Shown here piece after piece: positions 27,420 to 35,629 of a DNA stretch of 64,000 bases. This DNA comes from Hydrogenophaga sp. (lineage in GTDB: Bacteria > Pseudomonadota > Gammaproteobacteria > Burkholderiales > Burkholderiaceae_C): NCBI GenBank assembly GCA_016741995.1, contig JACVCO010000017.1, positions 1 to 64,000 on the forward strand, written 5' to 3'. The translations under genes and the position numbers were made by a program. The notes below the pieces were generated by a model, which made no database searches, was not told where the DNA came from, and worked only from the letters and a program-made list of their open reading frames with translations. The number at the start of each line of letters is the position of its first letter. Position 1 is the first letter of the stretch.

Positions 27420-28279
27420 ACTTCGCCGCCGCCGAGCCACGCTCGCGCTACCTCACCTGCGAGGGCCGCGAGATCCACTTCATGGACTGGGTGCCCGCGC
27501 AGGCCAATGGCTCGGTGGTGGTGGCCTGGCACGGCCTGGCGCGCACCGGGCGCGACATGGACCCGCTGGCCGCGCACCTGTGCGCGCAAGGCTGGCGCGT
27601 GATCTGCCCCGACACCATCGGCCGTGGTCTGTCGCAATGGAGCCCGAAGCCCGAGGTGGAGTACTGCCTCGCTTTCTACGCGCGCATCGCGAAGTCGCTG
27701 GTCGACCAGCTCGGGCTCGAACGTTTCCACTGGGTGGGCACGTCCATGGGCGGGGCCATCGGCATGGTGTGCGCAGCCGGGCCGCTGCAGGGCCGCATCG
27801 AATGCCTGGTGCTCAACGACATCGGGCCGCAACTGGCCGCGCCCGCGGTGCAGCGCATCCGCAGCTACGCGGGCAAGCCCTCGGCGTTCGCCACCATGGG
27901 TGAACTCGAGCAGTACTTCCGCACCGTTTACAAGCCCTATGGCTACCTGCCCGACGCGCAGTGGCGCCTGCTCACCGAAAGCTCGGCGCGCCGCCTGCCC
28001 GACGGCCGCGTGACGCCGCACTACGACCCGGCCATGGTGATGCAGTTCGAGCACCACCCGCAGGACTACGAGCTCTGGTCCACCTTCGACCGCATCGACG
28101 TGCCCGTGTTGTGCCTGCGCGGCGCCGAGTCGGACCTGCTGCTGGCCGACACCGCCGAGGCCATGCGCGACCGCGGGCCGCGCGCGCTGGTGGTCACCAT
28201 CGCCGGTTGCGGGCACGCCCCCGCGCTCAACGTGCCCGACCAGCTGGAGCTGGTGCAGCGCTTCCTGGGCGGGCACTGA
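27416..28279 (+). CDS. Alpha/beta hydrolase coupled to the ABC transporter operon
   Basis: This 287-residue cytoplasmic alpha/beta hydrolase has the nucleophile Ser110 in GTSMGG and the probable acid and base Asp240 (ESD) and His267 (GCGHAP). The oxyanion HG is near residues 39-40. It has no signal peptide. Coupled to the transporter by an ATGA overlap, it may hydrolyse the imported compound, for example an ester, lactone or amide; the true substrate is unknown. It ends 19 bases from the convergent kinase gene. Confidence 0.87.
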   Translation: MNFAAAEPRSRYLTCEGREIHFMDWVPAQANGSVVVAWHGLARTGRDMDPLAAHLCAQGWRVICPDTIGRGLSQWSPKPEVEYCLAFYARIAKSLVDQLGLERFHWVGTSMGGAIGMVCAAGPLQGRIECLVLNDIGPQLAAPAVQRIRSYAGKPSAFATMGELEQYFRTVYKPYGYLPDAQWRLLTESSARRLPDGRVTPHYDPAMVMQFEHHPQDYELWSTFDRIDVPVLCLRGAESDLLLADTAEAMRDRGPRALVVTIAGCGHAPALNVPDQLELVQRFLGGH

Positions 28280-28298
28280 ACCCGGCCTTCATTGGTGT

Positions 28299-29717
28299 TC
28301 ACGCCAGCGGCAGTTGCAGGCTGGCGCGCAGGCCGCGGCCGTGCTCGCCGTCGTCCAGTTGCAGCGTGCTGCCCAGCAGCTGCGCGTAGCGCGCCACGAT
28401 GGCCAACCCCAGGCCTGCGCCCACGCGCTCGCCCGGCGCACCCTGCGCCCAGCGCTTGACCAGTTCGCCGCGTGCCGCTTCGCTCAGGCCCGGGCCGTCG
28501 TCCACCACCGCGAGCTCGCAGCGCCCGGCCGCCGCATCCACGGTCAGTTCGATGGTCAGCGTGGGCCCGCCGTAGCGCAGGGCGTTGTCGATCAGGTTGT
28601 CCAGAATGCCCTCGATCAGCGCCGCGTTGGCGTGCACCTGGATGTCTTCCGTGCCGCCGTCGAGCCCGCGCGCGCCCAGGTCCACGCCTTGCGCGTCCGC
28701 CCGGTCCAGGTGGCGCAGCACGGCCTGGCCCACCAACGGGGCCAAGGCCAGGCGCTCGGTCTGCAGCGCCAACTCGGCCTCGTCGGCGCGCGCCAGGTCG
28801 AGCAACTGGTGCACCAGCCGGCCCGCGCGCCCGGCGCTTTCGGTGATCTGCTGCAACTGCTGGCGCGAGACCGCGGCCTCGGGGTGGGCGAGGCCGTAGT
28901 CGGCCAGCGCGCGGATGCGCGCCAGCGGCGTGCGCAGCTCGTGGGCCACGTTGCCCGCGAACTCGCGCTGCGCGTGCACGCTGCGGCCCAGGCGCTCGAA
29001 CAGGCTGTTGACCGCGGTGCCCACCTGCTCGATCTCGTGCGTGGAGGGCGCGATCGCCACCGGCGTGAGGTCCTTGGCGTCGCGGTGCGCCAGCGCGGCC
29101 TGCAAGCGACCCAGCGGTGCCAGGTCGCGTTCGATGCTGCGCCAGATCGCGAAGGCGAGCAGGCTCAGCAGCAGCAGCAAGGGCAGGGCGCCATAGAGCA
29201 GCAACTGGCGCAGCAACTCGTTGCGCACGCGCGTGGTGTGGGCCATCACCACCTGGTATTCCTGCGCCTGCACCTCGTGGCGCAACACCACGGCGCGCAC
29301 CACGCGGCCCTGGTACAGCGCGTTGCCGTAGCGAAAACTCTGGCCCGGCAGGGGCGCGCGCAGCGCCGGCATGTCGGCACCGGCCAGCAGCGAACCGTCG
29401 GGGCGCAGCACCGCGAAGTGCACGGCCTCGGCCTGGTCGAACAGCGCGGCCTTGATTTCGCTGGGCGTGAGTTGCAGCGCCACCGAGCCGTCGGGCTGAG
29501 GCGCCAGGTAGGAGGCGATGGCGTAGGCGTCGTCGAGCAGTGCGCGGTCGAACGCGCGCTCGGTGAAATGGCTGGCCACGCCCAGCGTGGCCACGGTGCC
29601 GATCAACCAGGTCATGGCCAGCGGCAGCATCACGTGCCGCAGCATGCGCATGCGCAGCGAGGGCGCGGGCTCCAGCGTGCCGTTGGCGGTGCTGCCGTCG
29701 TCGGCCGGCGCGTTCAC
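28299..29717 (-). CDS. Sensor histidine kinase downstream of the second tctBA
   Basis: This 472-residue inner-membrane kinase has TM1 at about 30-50, a periplasmic domain at about 51-170 containing a TctE-like N-terminal sensor, TM2 at about 172-192, a HAMP-like linker, His259 in NVAHELRTPL and a HATPase domain with DDGPGL and GAGLGLAI. The GTG start overlaps the regulator stop by four bases. An internal ATG near codon 23 is possible. It is the last gene of a tctB-tctA-regulator-kinase run, so it likely senses the transported carboxylate. Confidence 0.88.
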   Translation of the reverse strand: MNAPADDGSTANGTLEPAPSLRMRMLRHVMLPLAMTWLIGTVATLGVASHFTERAFDRALLDDAYAIASYLAPQPDGSVALQLTPSEIKAALFDQAEAVHFAVLRPDGSLLAGADMPALRAPLPGQSFRYGNALYQGRVVRAVVLRHEVQAQEYQVVMAHTTRVRNELLRQLLLYGALPLLLLLSLLAFAIWRSIERDLAPLGRLQAALAHRDAKDLTPVAIAPSTHEIEQVGTAVNSLFERLGRSVHAQREFAGNVAHELRTPLARIRALADYGLAHPEAAVSRQQLQQITESAGRAGRLVHQLLDLARADEAELALQTERLALAPLVGQAVLRHLDRADAQGVDLGARGLDGGTEDIQVHANAALIEGILDNLIDNALRYGGPTLTIELTVDAAAGRCELAVVDDGPGLSEAARGELVKRWAQGAPGERVGAGLGLAIVARYAQLLGSTLQLDDGEHGRGLRASLQLPLA

Positions 29718-30403
29718 GCCACGGGCTCCAGGCGGTAGCCGATGCCGCGCAGTGTGCGGATGGCGGTGCCGCTGCCCGCGAGCTTCTTGCGCAGGCGCGA
29801 GATGAAGGCCTCCAGCGCGTTGTCGCCCAGAGCTTCGTCGAAGCCCGACAGCTTGTCCGACAGCTCGCGCTTGCTGACCGCGCGCCCGGGCGGGCTCATG
29901 AGCTCCCACAGCACCTCGAACTCGCGCGCGGGCAGATCGAGCGGCGCATCGGCCACGCTGAACTGGCGGGCGCGCCGATCGAGCCGCAGTTCGCCGAGCT
30001 GCGCCATGTCGTCGCTGCCGATGGCGCGGCGCACCAGCGCGCGAAGGCGCGCCTCCACCTCGGCGAGATCGAAGGGTTTGCCCAGGTAGTCGTCCGCGCC
30101 GCTGTCGAGGCCGGCGATGCGCTCTTCGGTGCGGTTGCGCGCGGTGAGCACCAGCACCGGCGTGCGGTCGCCACGCGAACGCGCCTCGCGCAGCACCGCG
30201 AGGCCGTTGCCCATGGGGCTGCCGCTGCGGGGCTGCAGCGGCAGGTTCAGGTCGAGCAGCACGGCGTCGAACGGCTGCACGCGCCACAGGTGCCCGGCCT
30301 CCTGCACGTTGGTGGCCAGGTCCACGCGGTGGCCCGCGTCCTCCAGGCTGCGCGCGATCACCTCACGCAGCACCGCATCGTCTTCGACCAGCAGGATCCG
30401 CAT
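29714..30403 (-). CDS. OmpR-family response regulator with extended receiver loop
   Basis: This 229-residue regulator has a receiver domain with Asp51 and Lys109 and a winged-helix domain ending in RGIGYRLEP. After Asp51 there is an extra loop of about eight residues (LQPRSGSPMG) before the GL that opens helix 3; OmpR-type receivers are normally shorter here. It follows tctA by 35 bases on the same strand and is coupled to the kinase. It probably controls the tctBA genes. Confidence 0.9.
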   Translation of the reverse strand: MRILLVEDDAVLREVIARSLEDAGHRVDLATNVQEAGHLWRVQPFDAVLLDLNLPLQPRSGSPMGNGLAVLREARSRGDRTPVLVLTARNRTEERIAGLDSGADDYLGKPFDLAEVEARLRALVRRAIGSDDMAQLGELRLDRRARQFSVADAPLDLPAREFEVLWELMSPPGRAVSKRELSDKLSGFDEALGDNALEAFISRLRKKLAGSGTAIRTLRGIGYRLEPVA

Positions 30404-30438
30404 GCAGCCAAGGCTAGCAGACGGCGCGGTGGCGAGGT

Positions 30439-31965
30439 TCAATCGGCCGCGGTTTCCAGGGTGTCGAGCCGCTGCTTGGCTTTCAGGTTGCTGCGCAGCG
30501 TGGACCAGAACGCCCAGACCAGCAGCGCCGCCGTCATGGCGAGCAGCGTGGCGCTGATGGGGCGCTGCAGGAACACCATCGGGTCGCCGCGCGAGATCAG
30601 CATGGCGCGGCGCAGGTACTCCTCCATCAGCGGGCCGAGGATGTAGCCCAGCAGCAGCGGCGCGGGTTCGAACTTCAGCACCATCAGCAGGTAGCCCATG
30701 ATGCCCAGCGCGGTGACGAGGTAGATGTCGAAGTTGTTGTTGTTGACGCTGTAAACCCCCAGCGCCACGAACACCAGGATGGCCGGGTACATCCACGCGA
30801 AGGGAATGCGCAGCAGCGCCACCCACATGCCGATGGTGGGCAGGTTCAGGATCACCAGCATGATGTTGCCGATGCCGAAGCTCACCACCAGGCCCCAGAA
30901 CAGCGCGGGCTGTTCGCTGATGAGCATGGGGCCGGGCTGGATGCCGTGGATGATCAGCGCGCCCAGCATCACGGCCATCACCGCGTCGCCCGGGATGCCC
31001 AGCGACAGCGAGGGCACGAAGGCGGTCTGCGCCGCGGCGTTGTTGGCCGACTCGGGCGCGGTGATGCCTTCGATGGCGCCCTTGCCGAAGCGGCTCGGGT
31101 CGCGCGCCACCTTCTTCTCGATGGCGTAGGACATGAAGGACGCGATCGACGGGCCCACGCCCGGCAGCGCACCGAGGGCCGAGCCCAGCGCCGAGCCGCG
31201 CGCCATCGGCGCCACCGTGGCCTTGAACTCGCTCTTGGTGGGCACCATGGAGCGCAGCGTGATCTTCTCGATCTTGCGGTTGGCGTCGGCCGACTTGATG
31301 CAGCGCACCACCTCGGCGATGCCGAACAGGCCCATGGCCAGCGCCACCAGGTTGATGCCGTCGGTGAGCTCGGGCACGTCGAACGAGAAACGCGCCACGC
31401 CGCTGTTGATGTCGGTGCCGATCATGCCGAGCAGCAGGCCGAAGACCATCATGCTCAGGCCTTTCACGGCCGAACCCGCACTCACCGAGGAGGCGGCGAC
31501 CAGGCCCAGCAGCATCATCGAGCAGAACTCCGCGGGGCCGAACTTGAGGCCCACCTCGGCGATCACGGGCGAGAACAGCGTGAGCAGCACCAGGCCCGAC
31601 ATTGCGCCCGCGAGCGAGGCGATGGTGGTGACGAACAGGGCCACACCGGCCTTGCCGTTGCGTGCCATCGGGTAGCCATCAAGGCAGGTCACGGCCGACG
31701 ACGGCGTGCCCGGCAGGTTCAGCAGGATGGACGCGGTGGAGCCGCCGTATTGCGCGCCGTAGTACACGCCGGCCAGCATGATGATCGCCGCCGTCGGGGG
31801 GATGTGGTACGACAGCGGCAGCAGCAGCGAGATCGCCGCGAGCGCGCCGATGCCGGGCAGCACGCCGACCACGGTGCCGAGGAAGACACCGAGAAAGCAG
31901 TAGAGCAGGTTGATGGGTTCGAGCGCGACTTGCAGACCGAACCAGAGGTTGCCAAACAGTTCCAT
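30439..31965 (-). CDS. tctA: Second TctA-type permease
   Basis: This 508-residue protein has about 11-12 membrane helices, the signature GVLPGIGALAA and YGGSTASILLNLPGT. It matches TctA along its full length, like the permease at 14622-16112. It lies 13 bases after tctB. No tctC is present next to it, so its binding protein must be encoded elsewhere; Bug-type proteins often act that way. Confidence 0.93.
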   Translation of the reverse strand: MELFGNLWFGLQVALEPINLLYCFLGVFLGTVVGVLPGIGALAAISLLLPLSYHIPPTAAIIMLAGVYYGAQYGGSTASILLNLPGTPSSAVTCLDGYPMARNGKAGVALFVTTIASLAGAMSGLVLLTLFSPVIAEVGLKFGPAEFCSMMLLGLVAASSVSAGSAVKGLSMMVFGLLLGMIGTDINSGVARFSFDVPELTDGINLVALAMGLFGIAEVVRCIKSADANRKIEKITLRSMVPTKSEFKATVAPMARGSALGSALGALPGVGPSIASFMSYAIEKKVARDPSRFGKGAIEGITAPESANNAAAQTAFVPSLSLGIPGDAVMAVMLGALIIHGIQPGPMLISEQPALFWGLVVSFGIGNIMLVILNLPTIGMWVALLRIPFAWMYPAILVFVALGVYSVNNNNFDIYLVTALGIMGYLLMVLKFEPAPLLLGYILGPLMEEYLRRAMLISRGDPMVFLQRPISATLLAMTAALLVWAFWSTLRSNLKAKQRLDTLETAAD

Positions 31966-31978
31966 GGGGTGTGTCCGC

Positions 31979-32431
31979 TCAGGGGCTCCAGGGCCAGATC
32001 GGCAGGATCATCTGCAGACCGATGGGGAAGATGAGGGTGGTGAGCAAGGCCACGACGGCGCTCACCGTGAGCCGCGTGCGCCAGGCCATGGTGATGGGGC
32101 ACAGCGAGAGCAAGGCGGTGAGGAAAGACGCCAGCACCACACCGAGCAGGTGCAGCGTGAACGCGAAGAGCAGCAGGCTCAGCACGCACCAGACCAGGCT
32201 GCCCCATTCCACGGCGATGGCGGTGCCGCGCCGCCACCAGGCGGGCACGGCCACCAGCAGGCCCAGCACGGCGAGCGTCCAGCCCAGCACCACGGGGAAG
32301 TAGCCGGCGCCCATGCGGGCGGTGGTGCCGAAGTCGTATCGGCTGCCGTAGATGGCGAAAAACAGGCCGACGGCGGTCATCAGACCGCCGCCGACGAGGT
32401 CGTGCATGTCTCTTCGGGTTGTCATGGTCAA
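31979..32431 (-). CDS. tctB: Second TctB-type small membrane subunit
   Basis: This 150-residue protein has four hydrophobic helices and the size and position of TctB, directly before tctA. Two starts (codons 1 and 3) are possible. The upstream 114 bases contain several GGCGCC-rich inverted repeats but no clear sigma-70 promoter. Confidence 0.85.
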   Translation of the reverse strand: MTMTTRRDMHDLVGGGLMTAVGLFFAIYGSRYDFGTTARMGAGYFPVVLGWTLAVLGLLVAVPAWWRRGTAIAVEWGSLVWCVLSLLLFAFTLHLLGVVLASFLTALLSLCPITMAWRTRLTVSAVVALLTTLIFPIGLQMILPIWPWSP

Positions 32432-32545
32432 AGGGCGCCAGGCGCCGCTGTGGATGGGCTTGGCGCACAGGCGCCCCGGATGCCCCGCCGCGTGGCGGTG
32501 GGGGCGGGCGCAGCTTAGAAAGGCTTCCCTGACCGGAACCTGATC

Positions 32546-33637
32546 TCAGCGGCTGGCGCCGCGTGCGAGCGCGCGGGCCAGGCTTGCCTGCCGGCTCTGG
32601 GCGTCGGCAGGCTGGCGCGTGGGCCAGCCCTGCAGGTGCTGCTCGGCGATGTCGGCCAGCGCACGAATCCACTCGGGCCGGTCGTTCAGGCAGGGGACAT
32701 AGCTGAAGCGCTCCCCACCAGCGCGCGTGAAGGCCTCGCGCGCTTCCATGTCGATCTCTTCCAGCGTCTCGATGCAGTCGCTCGTGAAGCCGGGGCAGAT
32801 CAGGTCCACGCTCTTGAGCCCTTGCTGCGCCAGCGCCACCAGCGTGGGCTCGGTGTAGGGCTCCAGCCACTTGGCCTTGCCGAAGCGGCTCTGGAAGGTG
32901 ACGAGGTATTGCTCCTCGCTCAAGCCGAGTTCCTGCGCGAGCAGGCGACCGGTCTTGAGGCATTCGCAGTGGTACGGGTCGCCCAGGTGCAGGGTGCGCT
33001 CGGGCACGCCGTGAAAGCTCATCACCAGTTTGTCGGCGCGGCCGTTGGCCTGCCAGTGCGCGCGCACCGAGCGCGCCAGCGCGCCGATATAGCCGGTGTC
33101 GTCGTGGTAGCGGTTGATGAAGCGCAGCTCGGGCACGTGGCGCTGGCGGGCCGACCAGGCGGCCACCGCGTCGTTCACGCTCGCGGTGGTGGTGCCGCTG
33201 TACTGCGGGTAGGCCGGCAACAGCAGCACGCGCGTGGCGCCTTCGGCCTTCACTTCGTCGAGCACGCTGGCGATGGACGGGTTGCCGTAGCGCATGGCGT
33301 AGCGCACCGTGAGCGTGTGCCCGCGTTCGCCCAGGTGGCCCTGCAGCAGCTTCGCCTGCTTCTCCGTCCACACCTTCAGCGGCGAGCCTTCGGGTGTCCA
33401 GACGCTGGCGTACTTGGCGGCCGACTTGGCGGGCCGCACGCGCAGGATCACGCCATGCAGGATGGGCAGCCACAGCAGGCGCGGGATCTCCACCACGCGC
33501 GGGTCGCTCAGAAACTCGGCCAGGTAGCGTCGCAGCGCGGGCGCGGTGGGCGCATCGGGGGTGCCCAGGTTGACCAGGATGAGCGCCGTGCGGGTGGCCT
33601 GGCCATGCGTGTGGGGCGGTTCCGGTGCGAAGGGCAT
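32546..33637 (-). CDS. hemH: Ferrochelatase
   Basis: This 363-residue enzyme inserts ferrous iron into protoporphyrin IX, the last step of haem synthesis. The catalytic His209 lies in SFHGVP, and the later conserved glutamate is in PGFTSDCIETLEE. The region VNLGTPDAP near the N-terminus is typical. There is no membrane anchor. It is divergent from the HAD gene with only 19 bases between starts, so the promoters must overlap or lie inside the genes. Confidence 0.95.
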   Translation of the reverse strand: MPFAPEPPHTHGQATRTALILVNLGTPDAPTAPALRRYLAEFLSDPRVVEIPRLLWLPILHGVILRVRPAKSAAKYASVWTPEGSPLKVWTEKQAKLLQGHLGERGHTLTVRYAMRYGNPSIASVLDEVKAEGATRVLLLPAYPQYSGTTTASVNDAVAAWSARQRHVPELRFINRYHDDTGYIGALARSVRAHWQANGRADKLVMSFHGVPERTLHLGDPYHCECLKTGRLLAQELGLSEEQYLVTFQSRFGKAKWLEPYTEPTLVALAQQGLKSVDLICPGFTSDCIETLEEIDMEAREAFTRAGGERFSYVPCLNDRPEWIRALADIAEQHLQGWPTRQPADAQSRQASLARALARGASR

Positions 33638-33656
33638 GCGCTATTCTCCCGCAAGC

Positions 33657-34403
33657 ATGAATACCCCCTCGAGCCCGGGCCACGGGCCTGCCTCCCCCAC
33701 GAACCGCCTGCTCGTCCCGGCGCGCATCAAGGCCATCAGCATCGACCTGGACGACACGCTGTGGCCGATCTGGCCCACCATCGAACGCGCCGAGGCCGTG
33801 CTGGCCGCCTGGTTGCATCAGCATGCGCCGGCCACCGCCGCGCTCTCGGGCAACCCCCAGGCGCTGCGCGAGGCGCGGCACTACCTGCAGATCAAGCGGC
33901 CCGATCTCTCCAACGACCTGAGCGCGCTGCGCCGCGAGTCGATCCGCTTCGTGCTGATCAAGGCCGGGGACGACCCCGCGCTCGCCGAGCCCGCGTTCGA
34001 CGTGTTCTTTGCCGAACGCCAGCGCGTAGAGCTGTTCGATGACGCGCTGCCCGCACTCGAATGGCTGGCCGGGCGCTACCCGGTGGTGGCGGTGACCAAT
34101 GGCAACGCCGACGTGCACCGCGTGGGCCTGGGGCAGCACTTCCACGCCGCGTTCAGCGCGCGCGAGTTCGGTGTGGGCAAACCCGATGCGCGCATCTTCC
34201 ACGCCGCGGCCACCGCCGCGGGCGTGCGGCCTTCGGAGGTGCTGCACATCGGCGACGACGCGCAGCTGGATGCGCTGGGCGCGCTGGTGGCCGGGCTGCA
34301 GGCGGCCTGGCTCAACCGCAACGGCGATGCGTGGGAGCACGCGCCGCTGGAGCCGCACACCACCGTGCCCGACCTCATGACGCTCTGCAACGAACTCGCA
34401 TGA
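33657..34403 (+). CDS. HAD-superfamily hydrolase
   Basis: This 248-residue phosphatase-like enzyme has HAD motif I DLDDT with the nucleophile Asp30 and Asp32, motif II TNGN, motif III Lys in GKPDARIF and motif IV GDD. A helical cap sits between I and II. It resembles the family that dephosphorylates sugar or nucleotide phosphates; the substrate is not evident. Its stop overlaps the GST ATG by four bases. Confidence 0.88.
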   Translation: MNTPSSPGHGPASPTNRLLVPARIKAISIDLDDTLWPIWPTIERAEAVLAAWLHQHAPATAALSGNPQALREARHYLQIKRPDLSNDLSALRRESIRFVLIKAGDDPALAEPAFDVFFAERQRVELFDDALPALEWLAGRYPVVAVTNGNADVHRVGLGQHFHAAFSAREFGVGKPDARIFHAAATAAGVRPSEVLHIGDDAQLDALGALVAGLQAAWLNRNGDAWEHAPLEPHTTVPDLMTLCNELA

Positions 34404-35062
34404 GCGCCGCGCCGGGCCTGACGATTCACGGCGTCGCGGCGTCGCGCGCGCTGCGCCCCTTGTGGGCCGCCACCGAACTCGGCCTTGCCTTCACCCACGT
34501 GCCCACGCCGTTCTCGGGCGGGGCCACGCGCACGCCCGAATTCCAGGCGCTCAACCCCAACGGCCACATCCCCGTGCTGATCGACGCGCGGCCCGAGGGC
34601 GAGGTGGTGGTGTGGGAGAGCATGGCCTGCGCGCTGTACCTGGCGCGCGTGCACGGCCGGGCCGATGGGGTGTCGATCGCCCCCGCCACGCCGCGCGAAG
34701 ACGCCGAGGCCCTGCGCTGGAGCTTCTGGACCGTGACCGAATGCGAGGCCGATGCGCTCACGCTGCTGGCGCACCGCGTGGCCATGCCCGAAGCGCGGCG
34801 CAAGCCCGAACTGGCGGACGCCGCCGAGAAGCGGCTGGCCGTGCCCTTGCGCGTGATCGAAGCGCACCTGCAGCGCCAGCGCGACGCGGGCCAGGCGCAC
34901 CTGGCTGCCGATCGCTTCACCGTGGCGGACCTGTGTGTGGCCAGCGTGCTGCAGTGGGCGCGGGCCTCGCGGCCACTGATGGCCGCCCACCCGCTGGTGC
35001 ACGACTGGGTGGGCCGCTGCGTGGCGCGCCCGGCCTACCGCGCCGTCAAGCGCGAAGGCTGA
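34400..35062 (+). CDS. Glutathione S-transferase family protein
   Basis: This 220-residue protein has a thioredoxin-fold N-terminal half with NPNGHIPVL (cis-Pro) and VWESMAC, the glutathione gamma-glutamyl contact site, and an all-helical C-terminal half with the ADLCVAS capping box. The catalytic residue is likely a Ser near residue 14. It probably conjugates or reduces electrophiles with glutathione. It ends exactly next to the convergent SH3 gene. Confidence 0.85.
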   Translation: MSAAPGLTIHGVAASRALRPLWAATELGLAFTHVPTPFSGGATRTPEFQALNPNGHIPVLIDARPEGEVVVWESMACALYLARVHGRADGVSIAPATPREDAEALRWSFWTVTECEADALTLLAHRVAMPEARRKPELADAAEKRLAVPLRVIEAHLQRQRDAGQAHLAADRFTVADLCVASVLQWARASRPLMAAHPLVHDWVGRCVARPAYRAVKREG

Positions 35063-35512
35063 TCAGAAGCCCCAGACCAGGCGGCGCGCCACCCAGCCGG
35101 TGGCGCCGTCGTAGCGTTCCACACGCACCCACTCGTCCTGCTTGTCCAGGGTCTTGAGCAGTTCGCCATGGGCCAGCTCGGCCACCACCTCGTGCTCGGT
35201 GCCCGGGCCCTTGCGCATGTTCAGCGTCTTGCCCTTGACGATGTGGTGCGGCTCGGTCGACGTGAGCGAGCGCGCGACCCAGCCCGTGTCGTCCTCGAAA
35301 TCCTTCACCGCGAGCCAGTCGCCGCGGCGCTCCGTCACCCGCAGCGGGTAGCCGCGCTGCAGCTCCCACAGCACGGTGCTGTCCAGGGTGGGCCCCTCGC
35401 GCATGTTCACCGTGCTGCCGGCAATGCTGACCATCTCCTGCGCGTGGGCGGCGGCGGTGCACAGGCTCAGGGCCAGCAAGGCACGGCGGAGGTGGAGGGC
35501 AACGGTGGGCAT
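35063..35512 (-). CDS. Exported protein with two bacterial SH3 domains
   Basis: This 149-residue protein has a Sec signal peptide (about 1-24, ending AHAQ) and two SH3b-type repeats: VNMREGPTLDSTVLWEL... with GWVAR, and LNMRKGPGTEHEVVAEL... with GWVARR. Such domains bind cell-wall components or peptides in the periplasm. No catalytic domain is attached. It lies 117 bases downstream of hpnE on the same strand. Confidence 0.87.
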   Translation of the reverse strand: MPTVALHLRRALLALSLCTAAAHAQEMVSIAGSTVNMREGPTLDSTVLWELQRGYPLRVTERRGDWLAVKDFEDDTGWVARSLTSTEPHHIVKGKTLNMRKGPGTEHEVVAELAHGELLKTLDKQDEWVRVERYDGATGWVARRLVWGF

Positions 35513-35629
35513 GGGCGAATTCCTTTCCTCGATGGATGGCTGAGCAGGTCAGGACCCTGGCAGGGGTTCAGGGTTCCCCGAGGGTACCAGCCGATGGCGG
35601 CCCGCAACAGGCGCGAGGGCCGGGAAGAT

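Noticed and set aside
25263-27440. 725-codon minus-strand frame
   Set aside because: Antisense to the LivH- and LivM-type permeases and of low complexity; no start signal or family match.
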